Source: Streptomyces sp. NBC_00154
GTDB taxonomy: Bacteria > Actinomycetota > Actinomycetes > Streptomycetales > Streptomycetaceae
DNA length: 64,000 nt
Direction of reading: 5' to 3'
NCBI RefSeq assembly: GCF_026342835.1
Contig: NZ_JAPEMI010000001.1
Span: forward strand, 6,144,501-6,208,500
The notes below the pieces were generated by a model, which saw nothing but the letters and a program-made list of their open reading frames with translations, ran no database searches and was not told the origin of the DNA. The position numbers and the translations under genes were made by a program. Position 1 is the stretch's first letter, and every line of letters begins with the position of its first letter. This document shows, piece after piece, positions 8,404 through 17,157 of the stretch.

Positions 8404-8658
8404 TAGGTAAGCAGTTGATCCCAGAGGGAAGAACGGAGGAGCCAGGCGCCATCAGGATCGCCCGGGCGGAAGGCTTGAGCCCGGGTACCGCAGGACATCG
8501 ATAGTGAGGTGGTCTCCGGTCAAGCAACCGCGATCCCCGCACACGCTCCCATCCCCCGTGAGCTGGTGCGGAACAAGAAGGCCGGCGCAGTATCAGGGCT
8601 GGCAGATGGTGTAGCAGTTCCTTCGGGGCCCTGGTGCCAATGGCACCAGGGCCCCTCC
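8404..8658 (+). ncRNA. Candidate structured leader RNA of MerR gene, copy B
   Basis: The same architecture as copy A: GGATCG (8455-8460) with CGATCC (8531-8536), the inner CCCGGGC/GCCCGGG hairpin (8461-8467 with 8479-8485, fully Watson-Crick here), and the 14-bp terminal hairpin (8625-8655). The stretch GTTGATCCCAGAGGGAAG at the 5' side is conserved. Differences from copy A within stems keep pairing, whereas the block at 8541-8575 differs completely, which marks it as a variable region. Confidence 0.5.
8625..8655 (+). terminator. G+C-rich hairpin before MerR gene, copy B
   Basis: A perfect 14-bp stem (8625-8638 with 8642-8655) with loop AAT, ending 25 nt before the MerR start codon. It covaries with the hairpin of copy A. 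Confidence 0.65.
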
Positions 8659-8680
8659 ACGCGTTCCACAGAGAGGTGCA

Positions 8681-9019
8681 ATGACTGCAGACGACTCGTA
8701 CGGCCGTCTCGACGACGACGACTACCCCGCCTACACCATGGGCCGGGCCGCCGAGATGCTCGGCACCACGCAGGGCTTCCTCCGCGCCATCGGCGAAGCC
8801 CGTCTCATCACCCCGCTCCGATCCGCGGGCGGCCACCGCCGCTACTCCCGCTACCAGCTGCGCATCGCCGCACGCGCCCGGGAACTCGTCGACCACGGGA
8901 CCCCCATCGAGGCCGCCTGTCGCATCGTGATCCTCGAAGACCAGCTCGAAGAAGCCCAGCGCATCAACGCCGAACACCGCCGCACCGCCGAATCAGCGAA
9001 CCCAACAACCGCGGCCTGA
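8681..9019 (+). CDS. MerR-type helix-turn-helix protein, copy B
   Basis: A 112-aa paralogue of the protein at 2314-2652, starting at ATG 8681 behind GAGAGGTG. The helix-turn-helix, the wing (SAGGHRRYSRYQ) and the C-terminal helix are the same; differences are conservative (for example Tyr for Phe at position 7, His for Gln after LVD). Both copies are intact while several surrounding genes are decayed, which suggests selection on the module. There is no ligand-binding domain. It is likely a DNA-binding regulator with unknown targets. Confidence 0.85.
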   Translation: MTADDSYGRLDDDDYPAYTMGRAAEMLGTTQGFLRAIGEARLITPLRSAGGHRRYSRYQLRIAARARELVDHGTPIEAACRIVILEDQLEEAQRINAEHRRTAESANPTTAA

Positions 9020-9190
9020 GACGGCTGAGACCTGGGAGCTTCGCGGCTGCCACCCACGCGTGCTGCCCGGGACGCAATGCGTTCCGGGCAACTTCGTCCT
9101 CTGCGGTCCCGGGGCCGAGAGTGAGAACCGGGCCTCGATCCCCGCGAGTCCTTGTCGTCGACGACGTGATCGGGCCTGACGCGCGGGCGC

Positions 9191-9931
9191 TCAGTCAAGG
9201 ACCGCGAGGTGGTCGGCGGCACCTCCGTGCCACTCGATCATGAAGAGGGTGGCGTCGTCGCTGGTGCGCCCACGCCGTTCCCACTTCAGCGTGTGGGAGA
9301 GCCGGCGCAGATCCGCCCGCAGCCCTTGCGGAGGCTCCTCCCCCAGGCGGTTCACGCAGCGGATGAGGCGTTCCTCGCCGAACTGCTCCCCGCCGTTGAC
9401 GTGTTCCTCGATGATGCCGTCGGTGTAGCACAGCACCCGGTCGCCTTGCTGAAGCGTGTGCTCTCTGATCCGGGGCTCCTCACCACCGAAGCCGACGGGC
9501 AGCGTCGTAGCGCTCTCCAGCTGCTGCACGACCCTGCCGTCGCGGATCAGCAGCGGCGCGGGGTGGCCCGCGATGACCAGTGCCATCTCACCGGTGGCGA
9601 TGTTCACATGCATCAGCTGCGCCGTGACGAAGTGGTCGGGACCGAACTGTCGCGAGATGGCATCGTCCATGGCCGCGTACTTCTCGGCCAGGCTGACAAA
9701 AGCCCGCCGGGCATGACGGTAGGCGCCGATGGCCACGGTCGCCATCGTGGCGGCGTCCAGGCCGTGGCCCATCGCGTCGATCACAGCCGCGTGCAGGGTG
9801 TTGCCGTTGAGGGCGTAGTCGAAGCTGTCGCCGGCGACGCGGTAGGCGGGCTCCAGGATGCCGGCCACCTCGATCTGCGGCACGGACATCGACGTCGGCG
9901 GGGGATGTAGGGTCCGCGATCTCGCGAGCAC
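9191..9931 (-). CDS. PP2C-type phosphatase (SpoIIE/RsbU domain), N-terminally truncated
   Basis: The 246-aa product is a complete PP2C/SpoIIE phosphatase domain. Metal-binding motifs are GDSFDYAL and VIDAMGHGLDAA near the N-terminus, and DRVLCYTDGIIE and RGRTSDDATLFMIEW near the C-terminus. Such domains dephosphorylate anti-anti-sigma factors and oppose RsbW-like kinases, which are present nearby only as pseudogenes. Related Streptomyces proteins carry GAF/PAS or other sensor domains before the segment PPTSMSVPQIEVAG. Here the frame starts (GTG 9931) within that linker, so the sensor part has been lost. The remaining enzyme may still be active but unregulated. Confidence 0.8.
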   Translation of the reverse strand: MLARSRTLHPPPTSMSVPQIEVAGILEPAYRVAGDSFDYALNGNTLHAAVIDAMGHGLDAATMATVAIGAYRHARRAFVSLAEKYAAMDDAISRQFGPDHFVTAQLMHVNIATGEMALVIAGHPAPLLIRDGRVVQQLESATTLPVGFGGEEPRIREHTLQQGDRVLCYTDGIIEEHVNGGEQFGEERLIRCVNRLGEEPPQGLRADLRRLSHTLKWERRGRTSDDATLFMIEWHGGAADHLAVLD

Positions 9932-10240
9932 TGCGTCCTGTGGAAAGGCCGAAATCCGGGCACAGTGAGCAATGATGGCGTTGGTGGATCCCGGTGACGA
10001 CGCGTCACCATCAGTCTGGAGGCGGCTGGGCCTGGACCGACGGGGCTGGCGGGTGGGCAGGCGGCCACGATGTGGTCGAACTGTACCTGTGGTCGGTACT
10101 CATGACAGCCCGTCGACCACCGCCTGGTCATCCTGATCGATAACCATGTCTGTGAGCCCGTACGGCACGAACACCACGGAGGAGTAGGGGCTTCGCGTTG
10201 CTGGGCGACTGCCTGGACTGCGCCGGCTGGTGATCAGCCC
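9932..10240. other. About 300 bp without a recognisable gene
   Basis: No coding frame with known similarity is seen between the truncated phosphatase and the LuxR fragment. This is a probable deletion junction that removed the phosphatase sensor domain. Confidence 0.4.
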
Positions 10241-10520
10241 AGGCTGGGGGGCGGGCCAGTCCGAGGTCGTAGGCGAGGACCACGGCCTGGATCCGGTCCC
10301 TGGCGTCGACTTTCGCCAGGACTCGTCCGGCGTGTTTCTTCACCGTGGACTCGGACAACACGAGCCCTTCTGCGATCTCGCTGTTGGTCCAGCCCTTGCC
10401 GATGGCGACCAGGATTTCTCGTTCGCGGTGGGTGAGGGAGCCCAGCCGGGAATCCCCGTCGGCTGTCCGGTCGTCCGGGCGCCCGGTCAGTTGGTCTACC
10501 AGTCCATGGGGTCGGGCTGC
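10128..10520 (-). pseudogene. LuxR-family response regulator, HTH fragment
   Basis: The minus strand encodes a LuxR/GerE DNA-binding domain: LTHREREILVAIGKGW, NSEIAEGLVLSESTVKKHAG and VLAKVDARDRIQAVVLAYD. A stop codon at 10521-10523 precedes it in frame, and no receiver domain (DD...D...K) can be found upstream. It is the C-terminal third of an NarL/FixJ-type response regulator. Confidence 0.75.
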
Positions 10521-10523
10521 CTA

Positions 10524-11312
10524 CCGAAGTGCCCGCAGATACGCCGCTGCCGCCTGGTCATCCTGGCGACGGTGTGCTCGGCCATCCGATCGTGGTCGTT
10601 CGGCCTGATCCACAGTTGGCCGAACCGCAGGATCACCGACTTGCAGACGTTGCCGCCGTTGTTGGGCGCCACGCCTTACCACAGGCTCCAAGGGAAGATC
10701 GCCGCGTCGCCTGCCCTGGCCAGCAGTTGCCTGGTGCAGCTGCGCACGACGTCCTGCGGAAACGTCACACGCCATGCTCTGGACCGTACGGAGCAGCCTG
10801 GGCATGCGGCCCCGAAAGATCACAAGAGACCGACATCGGCAATTACGGTCCGGAGTCACTGCACAGCCAAGCTCGGATTTGCGCATTCACTGCGTATCAA
10901 GCGTCGACAGTGCGCATCGAGCCCCGGATCCTACAGGGGAGGTGTAGGTTCTCGCGACTTGCGGCAGAGAGCATCGCGCTGACCAGTTGTTCTCCGGACC
11001 GTCTCACGCGGCGGACGGGTGCTTTTGTCTCAGGATGGTGGCGCTTTCCTAGCCTGGGCAGAGGACTGCGATCCGCATGGCATGTCCGGGCAGATAGGCG
11101 ACGTAAGTCCTTTCCCGGTCCAGTGGTTGCTCGCCTCCGGCTCGGTCGCCATGGCCGCTGCGGGCCCCGTCATTACCGCGCTCCTCGCCGACCTCACCGA
11201 TAGCCGCGCCTGATTTCAAGCACCGCTCGGCTCCCCGGCGCTCCGGCCTCGCAACACCGGCGACGCCGCGGCAACAGCGCGTACGGGGTGCCGGGAGTTT
11301 GGATTCGGCGCC
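10524..11312. other. About 790 bp without a recognisable gene
   Basis: Several open frames exist but none shows a known family. A minus-strand stretch near 10560-10720 (APNNGGNVCKSVILRFGQLW) could be a remnant of an unidentified protein. This marks the boundary between the regulator-rich segment and the fructan locus. Confidence 0.4.
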
Positions 11313-11344
11313 CCCGTTCCCGCAGTCATGGCTGCGGGAACGGG
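11313..11344 (-). terminator. Terminator of the first fructokinase gene
   Basis: A 13-bp perfect stem, CCCGTTCCCGCAG (11313-11325) with its complement (11332-11344), and a 6-nt loop. It begins about 10 nt beyond the stop codon of the minus-strand fructokinase. Confidence 0.8.
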
Positions 11345-12025
11345 CATGCCGCGTTCAGGCATGGGGCAGGAGCCCATCCACCCCGGCTTTCAGCCCCACT
11401 GCATCCGCCAGAGGCGGGTTCGCGCCGGGGACTGAGCAGGTCAGGGCGGCGACGCGAGCGGCGAAGGAGCAGGCGTCGGTCAGGTCTTCGAGGCTCAGTG
11501 CGTCGAGTCGGCCGCCGAGGTGGCCGAGGGCGTTGAGCCGGTGGAGCAGGCCAGCGGTGAAGGAGTCCCCGGCGCCGACGGTGTCGACGACGTCGATGGC
11601 CGGGGCCGCGACGGTGACGCGGAGACCGTCGAGGGAGGCGAGGGCGCCCCGTCCGCCCAAGGTGATGACGACGAGGCGCGCGCCGGCGGCGTGCCAGGTG
11701 TCGCACGCCTCCTCGGCGCCAGCACCGGGCAGGAGCAGCGCGAGGTCGTCCTCGCTGAGGCGAAGGATGTCGGCGAGGGCGCACCAGTGGGGGAGCCGTT
11801 CGCGGTAGGCGGCGGGGGGTACGAGCAGGGGGCGGACGTTGGGGTCGATGGACACGGTGACGTGCTCGCGTGCCTGGGCGAGGTGGTCCTCGATGCGGGT
11901 GCCGCCGGGTTGGCGTATGAGTGCCAGGGAGCCCGTGTGCAGGCAGGCCGCGTCGTCCTGCTGGGTGGCGGCGAGTTCGTCGGTGGTCCACTGCCAGTCG
12001 GCGGCGCTGTCGGCGTAGAAGGTGT

Positions 12026-12035
12026 AGGTGGCCTG
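12026..12035. repeat. Target site duplication, left copy (10 bp)
   Basis: AGGTGGCCTG directly before the left IS end; the identical sequence follows the right end at 13774-13783. The uninterrupted paralogue contains a single closely related site (AGGTGGCTTG). Confidence 0.9.
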
Positions 12036-13773
12036 CAATGCCGGTGAGTTAGCGCGTCTGTGCAGGTCAGGTGGGGTGGTTGGTGACTTTGAGTGTGTAG
12101 CGGACGTTACTGGGAGTGCGGGTCTGGTCCCGTTTTCTGACCTCGAAGGTGTTCTTGGACGGCTTCTTGATGCGCTGGCACTGCCGGTTGCGCCGGGGCG
12201 GGAGGAGGGCGGCCAAGAGCTCTGTGGTGGCTTCGCGGCGGGCGGCGGCCAGTGTGGTGACGTCGGCTGCGGCCTGGGCGGCGACGGTCAGCCGGGCGAG
12301 CTGCACCGTGACGGTGAAGGAGATCCGGTCAGGATCGGTCCCGCCGTGTTCTGCCGCGCGCGTCTGCAGTGCGCATAGTGCCTGGTAGACGGTGAGAAGG
12401 GCGTAGATCTCCTGGTAGATCAGCTCGGGCGCCTTGGAGCGCAGGATGAATCCGGCGCCGCGCAGGCGGTTCTTGAGTTCCGCGAATCCGTTTTCGATCT
12501 CCCACCGCTGGTGATATGCCCTCGCCAGCTGGTGGGCCGGGGCGAGGCGGTGGTCCAGCAGGCTGGTGACCAGCCGGAACGTCTCGGTGCGGGGTGGGCC
12601 GGCCTGTGGGTGGATGGTCACGGTGTACTCGATGATCCGTACCAGGTGTCCCCGGGGCGGCTCGGTCAGGGTGCGTCCGGCCGCGCGGGCCTGACCGTGG
12701 CGGATGTTCTCCGCGGGCGTGCGCATGATGGACAGGTAGGACCCGTCGGACAGCACCCGCAGCGGCACGAAGACCAGGTTCTTCTTGATCCGCCAGGCCA
12801 GGTGGGCGCCGGTGGCGCGGGCCAGGCCCCACAGCTGGTATCCGGCGAAGTTGCGGTCGGCCAGCAGCAGCATGTCCCCTCGCAGGGAGGCCAGCAGCCG
12901 GCGGGCGAGCTTGTGCTCGCTGAACCTGGCCACGGCGTCGAAGGCCGCGTCGACCAGGGCGTGGGTGCCGCATTCGGTCAGGGCCATCAGGCGGACCTGT
13001 GGGTGTCCGCTCTGGTTGACACCACCCTTGCCGGTGAAACCGAACTCAGCAGCGTTTGCCGGGGTGTCGGGGACATCCAGCGCGGTGCCGTCCCAGGCGA
13101 CCAGCCGCAGCCCGAAGGCGAACGCGCCCGGAGTGACGGTCGTGGCCAGCGTGCCGCACCGCCGCTCGAACAGCGCCTGCAGCGGCTTGTCGCCCAGCCG
13201 CTGCCGGGCCCGTGTCAGGGCCGAGCTGGTGGGCAAGCGCTGCACACACAGGCCTGGCAGATGCCGCAGCTTCTCCGTCAACGTGCGCAGGACCGACCGG
13301 TATCCCGGCGGCCCGGCACTGTCGGAGCTGCTGAACAGGCACAACGCCAGGATGAAGTAGACCACCGCCCGGGCGGGCAACAGCCGGCGGCGACGCTCGC
13401 CGCAGCCGGTCGACTCCACGACCTCGTCAACCAGTTCAGGGCTGATCTCCTCGGTCAACACGCCGAGACGGACGTGCTCGCCAAAGCGCCGGTCCGTGGG
13501 GGTCACCAGCCTGTTCAACGGGGCCTGGCTGCCCTCGGTGATGGCAGACGGCATGCGGACGATGGCACACTGAGTACCCAACGGAGTTCCCTCGCGGACA
13601 GTCGGATCTTGGTCGATCTTCTGTCCTACCGGGAACTCCGTTGCCGTGTCCCGGCCTCCGCCGACACGTCACCAGAAGTGACGGATCACGCAACGTCACC
13701 AGGGGATATTTCCAACCAAACCCCGCACCATCAAGTGCCTGACCTGCACCGACGCGCTAACTCACCGGCATTG
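12036..13773 (-). mobile_element. IS4-family insertion sequence, 1738 bp
   Basis: The element is bounded by 36-bp terminal inverted repeats (12036-12071 and 13738-13773, one mismatch) beginning CAATGCCGGTGAGTTAGCG. It is flanked by the 10-bp duplication AGGTGGCCTG and carries one transposase gene. TSD length and transposase motifs fit the IS4 family. The perfect duplication and near-perfect ends indicate a recent insertion. Confidence 0.95.
12067..13581 (-). CDS. IS4-family DDE transposase
   Basis: A 504-aa transposase with the IS4 N-terminal domain (TDRRFGEHVRLGVL ... LPARAVVYFILALCLF). Catalytic residues lie in AWDGTALDVPD (first Asp) and LLLADRNFAGYQ (second Asp), and the signature YHQRWEIENGFAELK contains the catalytic Glu and matches the IS4 Y-x2-R-x3-E-x6-K motif. 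The gene is intact and fills most of the element. The start at 13581 (ATG) is the first in frame; about 155 bp of non-coding sequence separates it from the right end. Confidence 0.95.
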   Translation of the reverse strand: MGTQCAIVRMPSAITEGSQAPLNRLVTPTDRRFGEHVRLGVLTEEISPELVDEVVESTGCGERRRRLLPARAVVYFILALCLFSSSDSAGPPGYRSVLRTLTEKLRHLPGLCVQRLPTSSALTRARQRLGDKPLQALFERRCGTLATTVTPGAFAFGLRLVAWDGTALDVPDTPANAAEFGFTGKGGVNQSGHPQVRLMALTECGTHALVDAAFDAVARFSEHKLARRLLASLRGDMLLLADRNFAGYQLWGLARATGAHLAWRIKKNLVFVPLRVLSDGSYLSIMRTPAENIRHGQARAAGRTLTEPPRGHLVRIIEYTVTIHPQAGPPRTETFRLVTSLLDHRLAPAHQLARAYHQRWEIENGFAELKNRLRGAGFILRSKAPELIYQEIYALLTVYQALCALQTRAAEHGGTDPDRISFTVTVQLARLTVAAQAAADVTTLAAARREATTELLAALLPPRRNRQCQRIKKPSKNTFEVRKRDQTRTPSNVRYTLKVTNHPT

Positions 13774-14221
13774 AGGTGGCCTGGCCGGAGTCGTCGAGGT
13801 CGGCGACGGCGAGGGTGCTGGGCTCGGGAGCGGTCACGCTGCCGGTCAGATCGACGCCGGAGGCGCTGAGGCGGGTACGGAAGAGGGTGCCGAAGACGTC
13901 GTGGGAGAACCGGCCGAGGAAGCGGGTGGGGGTGCCGAGCCGGGCGAGAGCGACGGCGGTGTTGGCGGGGCCGCCACCGGGCAGGGCCCGCAGTGCGAGT
14001 TCATCGGAGCTGGACCGGGCGGGGTCGGTGAAGGCGTCGGCGACGCACTCGCCGAGGACGGTGACACTGACGGGGGCCTGGGGTCGGGCCATGGTGACTG
14101 TCTGCCTCTCTCAGGAAGAGCGCGGGTGGCGAAGGGCACCGGGACGGTGGCCTGATGCAGCCCATTGCGCAGGTATTGACATGCCGCTCAAGACGGACGT
14201 AACTTCCCTGCCACAAGGAAG

Positions 14222-14233
14222 TAACACGCGTTA
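14222..14233. promoter_or_regulatory. Candidate LacI-type operator between fructokinase and lacI-like gene
   Basis: TAACACGCGTTA is a near-palindrome with TAAC/GTTA arms, in an AT-richer island 58 nt before the LacI-family start in the divergent intergenic region. Position and symmetry suggest an autoregulatory operator that also covers the fructokinase promoter. No experimental consensus is available to me. Confidence 0.35.
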
Positions 14234-14290
14234 TTAAAGCGCGAAACTGGAGGCGGTGTCTCGTCTCCGGCTAGCCGAAAGGGACTGGAA

Positions 14291-15313
14291 GTGGCCACGA
14301 ACAGGACGCATCGCGTGACCATGAGCGATGTGGCCCGCCATGCGGGTGTCTCGCGGACCACGGTCTCCTTCGTCCTGAACGACAAGCCCGGTGCCTCCAT
14401 CCCTGACGAGACCCGTCGGCGGATCCTGGAGGCGATCGACGAGCTCGGCTACCGGCCCAACGCCGGGGCGCGGGCGCTGGCCGCGAACCGCAGCGGGTGG
14501 TTCGGGCTGATCACCGAGATCGTGACCGGCCCGTTCGCGGGGGAGGTGATCACGGGTGCGCAGAGCCGCGCCTGGGGTGACCGGAGGTTCCTGCTGATCG
14601 CCGCGAGCGAGGGCGATCCCGCCCAGGAGGCCGCCGCGCTCGACCAGATGCTGGAGCACCGGGTGGAAGGGCTGCTGTACGCCACGACCTGGCACCGTGC
14701 CGTCACGCTCCCCAAGGCCGCCCGGGAGGTGCCGACGGTGCTCGTCAACTGCTACGACGCGGACGGTGAGCTGCCGTGCATCCTGCCCGACGAGGTGTCG
14801 GGCGGATACAAGGCGACCCGCCGGCTCCTGGATGCCGGTCACACCCGCATCGGGTTCATCAACCTCGACCCGGCGATCCCGGCCGCCATCGGCAGGCGCG
14901 AAGGGTACGAACGCGCCCTGCGCGAGGCCGGGATCACCCCCGACCCCTCCCTCGTCGTCCCCGGCTGGGCGACCGCCGACAGCGCCTATACCGCCGCCTG
15001 CGAACTGCTGGACCGCCCGGCCGGCGACCGGCCGACCGCGCTGTTCTGCGGAAACGACCGGATGGCGATGGGCGCGTACGACGCGATCAAGGAACGTGGA
15101 ATGCGCATCCCGCACGACGTGGCCGTGGTGGGGTTCGACAACCAGGAACTCATCGCCGCCTATCTGCGGCCGAAGCTGACGACGCTCGCCCTGCCCTTCG
15201 AGGCCATGGGCACCAAGGGCATTGACATGCTCGCCGCTCTCGCAGCCGGGCAGCCGCTCGACACCCACCGGGTGACGATCGACTGCCCGCTGCTCGAACG
15301 CTCGTCGGTCTGA
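14291..15313 (+). CDS. LacI-family transcriptional regulator 1 of fructan locus
   Basis: A 340-aa LacI/GalR repressor starting at GTG 14291. The DNA-binding domain is VTMSDVARHAGVSRTTVSFVL with the hinge helix NAGARALAANRSG. The periplasmic-binding-protein-like effector domain follows (FGLITEIVTGPFAGEV, FCGNDRMAMGAYD, VAVVGFDNQELIA). It is divergent from the IS-split fructokinase and precedes the peptide-type ABC transporter and GH32 genes on the same strand, so it most likely represses these genes in the absence of a fructose-containing inducer. The inducer is inferred from context only. Confidence 0.92.
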   Translation: MATNRTHRVTMSDVARHAGVSRTTVSFVLNDKPGASIPDETRRRILEAIDELGYRPNAGARALAANRSGWFGLITEIVTGPFAGEVITGAQSRAWGDRRFLLIAASEGDPAQEAAALDQMLEHRVEGLLYATTWHRAVTLPKAAREVPTVLVNCYDADGELPCILPDEVSGGYKATRRLLDAGHTRIGFINLDPAIPAAIGRREGYERALREAGITPDPSLVVPGWATADSAYTAACELLDRPAGDRPTALFCGNDRMAMGAYDAIKERGMRIPHDVAVVGFDNQELIAAYLRPKLTTLALPFEAMGTKGIDMLAALAAGQPLDTHRVTIDCPLLERSSV

Positions 15314-15388
15314 CCGCTAATCAGCCCGCCGAGGAATCCCATCCCAGTCTTCGCCCTGTGTGTTGAAGAGAGGAAAAGAGTCTCCATT

Positions 15389-17071
15389 ATGGCACCTTCC
15401 CGCATACCTTCACGGCGGCCCCGGGCCGTCCTGAGAGCGGTCACCGCGACCGCCGCCGCAGCCCTGGTCCTGTCCGCCTGTACGGGTGGCTCGGGCACTG
15501 CCGGCGCCGGTGACACCTCCGGCGACCAGCTGCTCACCATCCCACGCGAGGATCTGGCGACGTTCACGCGCAACTTCAACCCGCTCTCCCCGCAGGCCGC
15601 CCCTATGACCCTGCAGGCGGTCTACGAGCCGCTGGCGGTGCACAGCATGGCGGATGCCAAGGACACGCCGTGGCTGGCCACCAAGTGGGAGCAGGCCAAG
15701 GACGGCAAGTCCCTCACCTTCACATTGCGCGACGGCGTCAAGTGGTCGGACGGCCAGGCTCTCACCGCCGACGACGTCGTCTACACCTTCGAGCTCCAGA
15801 AGAAGGTGCTGGGCGGCTTCGACTACCTGGACAAGGTCACCGCGGTCGACGCCCACACGGTGAAGTTCTCCTTCAACAAGGCGTTCTCGACCGCCTTCTT
15901 CGAGATCAGCGGCCACTACATCCTGCCGAAGCACATCTGGTCCAAGGTGAAGGACCCGGCGAAGTTCACCAACCCGAACCCGGTCGGCACCGGCCCGTAC
16001 ACCAAGGTCGAGAAGTTCCAGAGTCAGTCGTACGAGCTGCGCAAGAACCCCGACTACTGGCAGCCGGCGAAGCAGCAGATCGCCGGCATCCAGATGCTGG
16101 CCTTCTCCGGCAACGACAGCGCCAACATCGCCTTCACCAACGGCGAGGTGGACTGGACGCAGTCGTTCATCCCGGACATCGAGAAGTCCTTCGTCGTCAA
16201 GGACAAGAAGCACAACCACTACTGGTTCCCGGCCACCGGTGCCATGATCAACTGGCAGCTGAACACCACCAAGGCCCCCTTCGACGACCCGGCCGTGCGC
16301 AAGGCGCTCAGCATGGCGGTAGACCGTGACCAGGTCACCAAGGTTGCGATGAACGGCTACGCCGAACCCGCCGACTGCACGGGTATGGCCCGCACCTACG
16401 ACAAGTGGCGTGACACGTCGCTGGCCGCCTCCTGCACCTGGACGAAGTACGACACCGACGCGGCGGCCAAGGCCCTGGATGCGGCCGGCTACAAGGAGAG
16501 CGGCGGCAAGCGCAAGCTGAAGAACGGCAAGAACTTCACGCTCGACATCTCCGTCGGCTCGGCCTCCTCCGACTGGATCTCGGTCGCCAACATCATCAAG
16601 CAGGACCTGGCGAAGGTCGGCATCACCGCCATCGTGAAGACGCCCGACTGGTCGGCGGTCTCGTCGTCGTACAACACCGGCACGTTCGACACCGGCATCG
16701 TGTGGAGCAACAACGGCGCCACGCCGTACGAGTACTTCCGCGGCGTGATGTCGACCAAGATGGTGCAGCCGGTCGGCAAGCAGGCCACGGAAAACTACCA
16801 CCGCTTCGGCGACAAGAAGGCCGACAAGCTCATCGACGCCTTCGCCGCTGCCACGGACGAGAGTGCGCAGCGCGAGCAGATGAACGGTCTGCAGGCGCTG
16901 TACAACAAGGACGCGCCCGTCGTCCCGCTGTTCACCGGCCCCGAGTGGGGCGCGTACACGGACGCCCGCTTCACCGGCTGGCCCACCGAAGAGAACCCGT
17001 ACGCCACCCTCGGCAACCGCAACGGCAGCACGATCCTCGTGCTCACGTCGCTGAAGCCCGTCAAGGGCTGA
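15389..17071 (+). CDS. ABC transporter substrate-binding lipoprotein (family 5)
   Basis: A 560-aa protein with a lipoprotein signal (arginine-rich start, VTATAAAALVLSAC with lipobox Cys). It is a family-5 (DppA/OppA-type) binding protein: GVKWSDGQALTADDVVYTFE and the segment NPVGTGPYTKVEKF. It starts a five-gene operon with two permeases, two ATPases and a GH32 gene. Family-5 proteins mostly bind peptides or nickel, but some bind oligosaccharides; the context argues for fructo-oligosaccharides here. A stable hairpin follows the stop, which would allow higher expression than for the permeases. Confidence 0.9.
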   Translation: MAPSRIPSRRPRAVLRAVTATAAAALVLSACTGGSGTAGAGDTSGDQLLTIPREDLATFTRNFNPLSPQAAPMTLQAVYEPLAVHSMADAKDTPWLATKWEQAKDGKSLTFTLRDGVKWSDGQALTADDVVYTFELQKKVLGGFDYLDKVTAVDAHTVKFSFNKAFSTAFFEISGHYILPKHIWSKVKDPAKFTNPNPVGTGPYTKVEKFQSQSYELRKNPDYWQPAKQQIAGIQMLAFSGNDSANIAFTNGEVDWTQSFIPDIEKSFVVKDKKHNHYWFPATGAMINWQLNTTKAPFDDPAVRKALSMAVDRDQVTKVAMNGYAEPADCTGMARTYDKWRDTSLAASCTWTKYDTDAAAKALDAAGYKESGGKRKLKNGKNFTLDISVGSASSDWISVANIIKQDLAKVGITAIVKTPDWSAVSSSYNTGTFDTGIVWSNNGATPYEYFRGVMSTKMVQPVGKQATENYHRFGDKKADKLIDAFAAATDESAQREQMNGLQALYNKDAPVVPLFTGPEWGAYTDARFTGWPTEENPYATLGNRNGSTILVLTSLKPVKG

Positions 17072-17086
17072 CGCCCGGCGAACCGA

Positions 17087-17112
17087 CGGCCGTCCGCCTC
17101 CCCGGACGGCCG
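17087..17112 (+). terminator. Intercistronic hairpin after the binding-protein gene
   Basis: CGGCCGTCCG (17087-17096) pairs perfectly with CGGACGGCCG (17103-17112) around a 6-nt loop, between the binding protein and the first permease. It probably stabilises or partially terminates the message. Confidence 0.6.
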
Positions 17113-17157
17113 CCCCGCCACCGACCTCCCACACCCCCACCGACAGGAGCACGACCC

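Larger units (their letters stand above)
7968..9019 (+). repeat. Duplicated RNA+MerR module, copy B
   Basis: Second copy of the module at 1583-2652, in direct orientation 6.4 kb downstream. In the GCAGT-rich part (8180-8400) the spacing differs from copy A by several indels. Between 8404 and 8540 and from 8580 to the end of the gene the copies are almost identical. A short block (about 8541-8575) between the multibranch element and the hairpin has been replaced by unrelated sequence. Confidence 0.8.
11355..14092 (-). pseudogene. PfkB-family fructokinase, split by an IS4-family insertion
   Basis: The N-terminal part (start ATG 14092) has VTVLGECVADAF and the substrate motif LRALPGGGPANTAVALARLG. 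The C-terminal part (11355-12035) has the Streptomyces fructokinase core VSIDPNVRPLL and the catalytic/anion-hole motif DTVGAGDSFTAG. The insertion falls in the sequence encoding GQATYTFYAD. Removing the IS and one 10-bp target copy rejoins the frame and restores a protein closely similar to the intact paralogue at 38737-39732. The intact enzyme would phosphorylate fructose with ATP. The gene is divergent from the LacI gene at 14291, so it probably belonged to the fructan regulon. Confidence 0.92.

Noticed and set aside
8033..8977. Long minus-strand open frame of 314 codons over the second RNA/MerR module
   Set aside because: It runs antisense through the MerR gene and the structured leader. 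The matching frame in the first copy is interrupted and not conserved. It is a GC-bias shadow.
15410..17152. 580-codon minus-strand frame opposite the family-5 binding protein
   Set aside because: It lies fully antisense to a gene with clear family motifs and has the low-complexity composition typical of GC-rich shadows.
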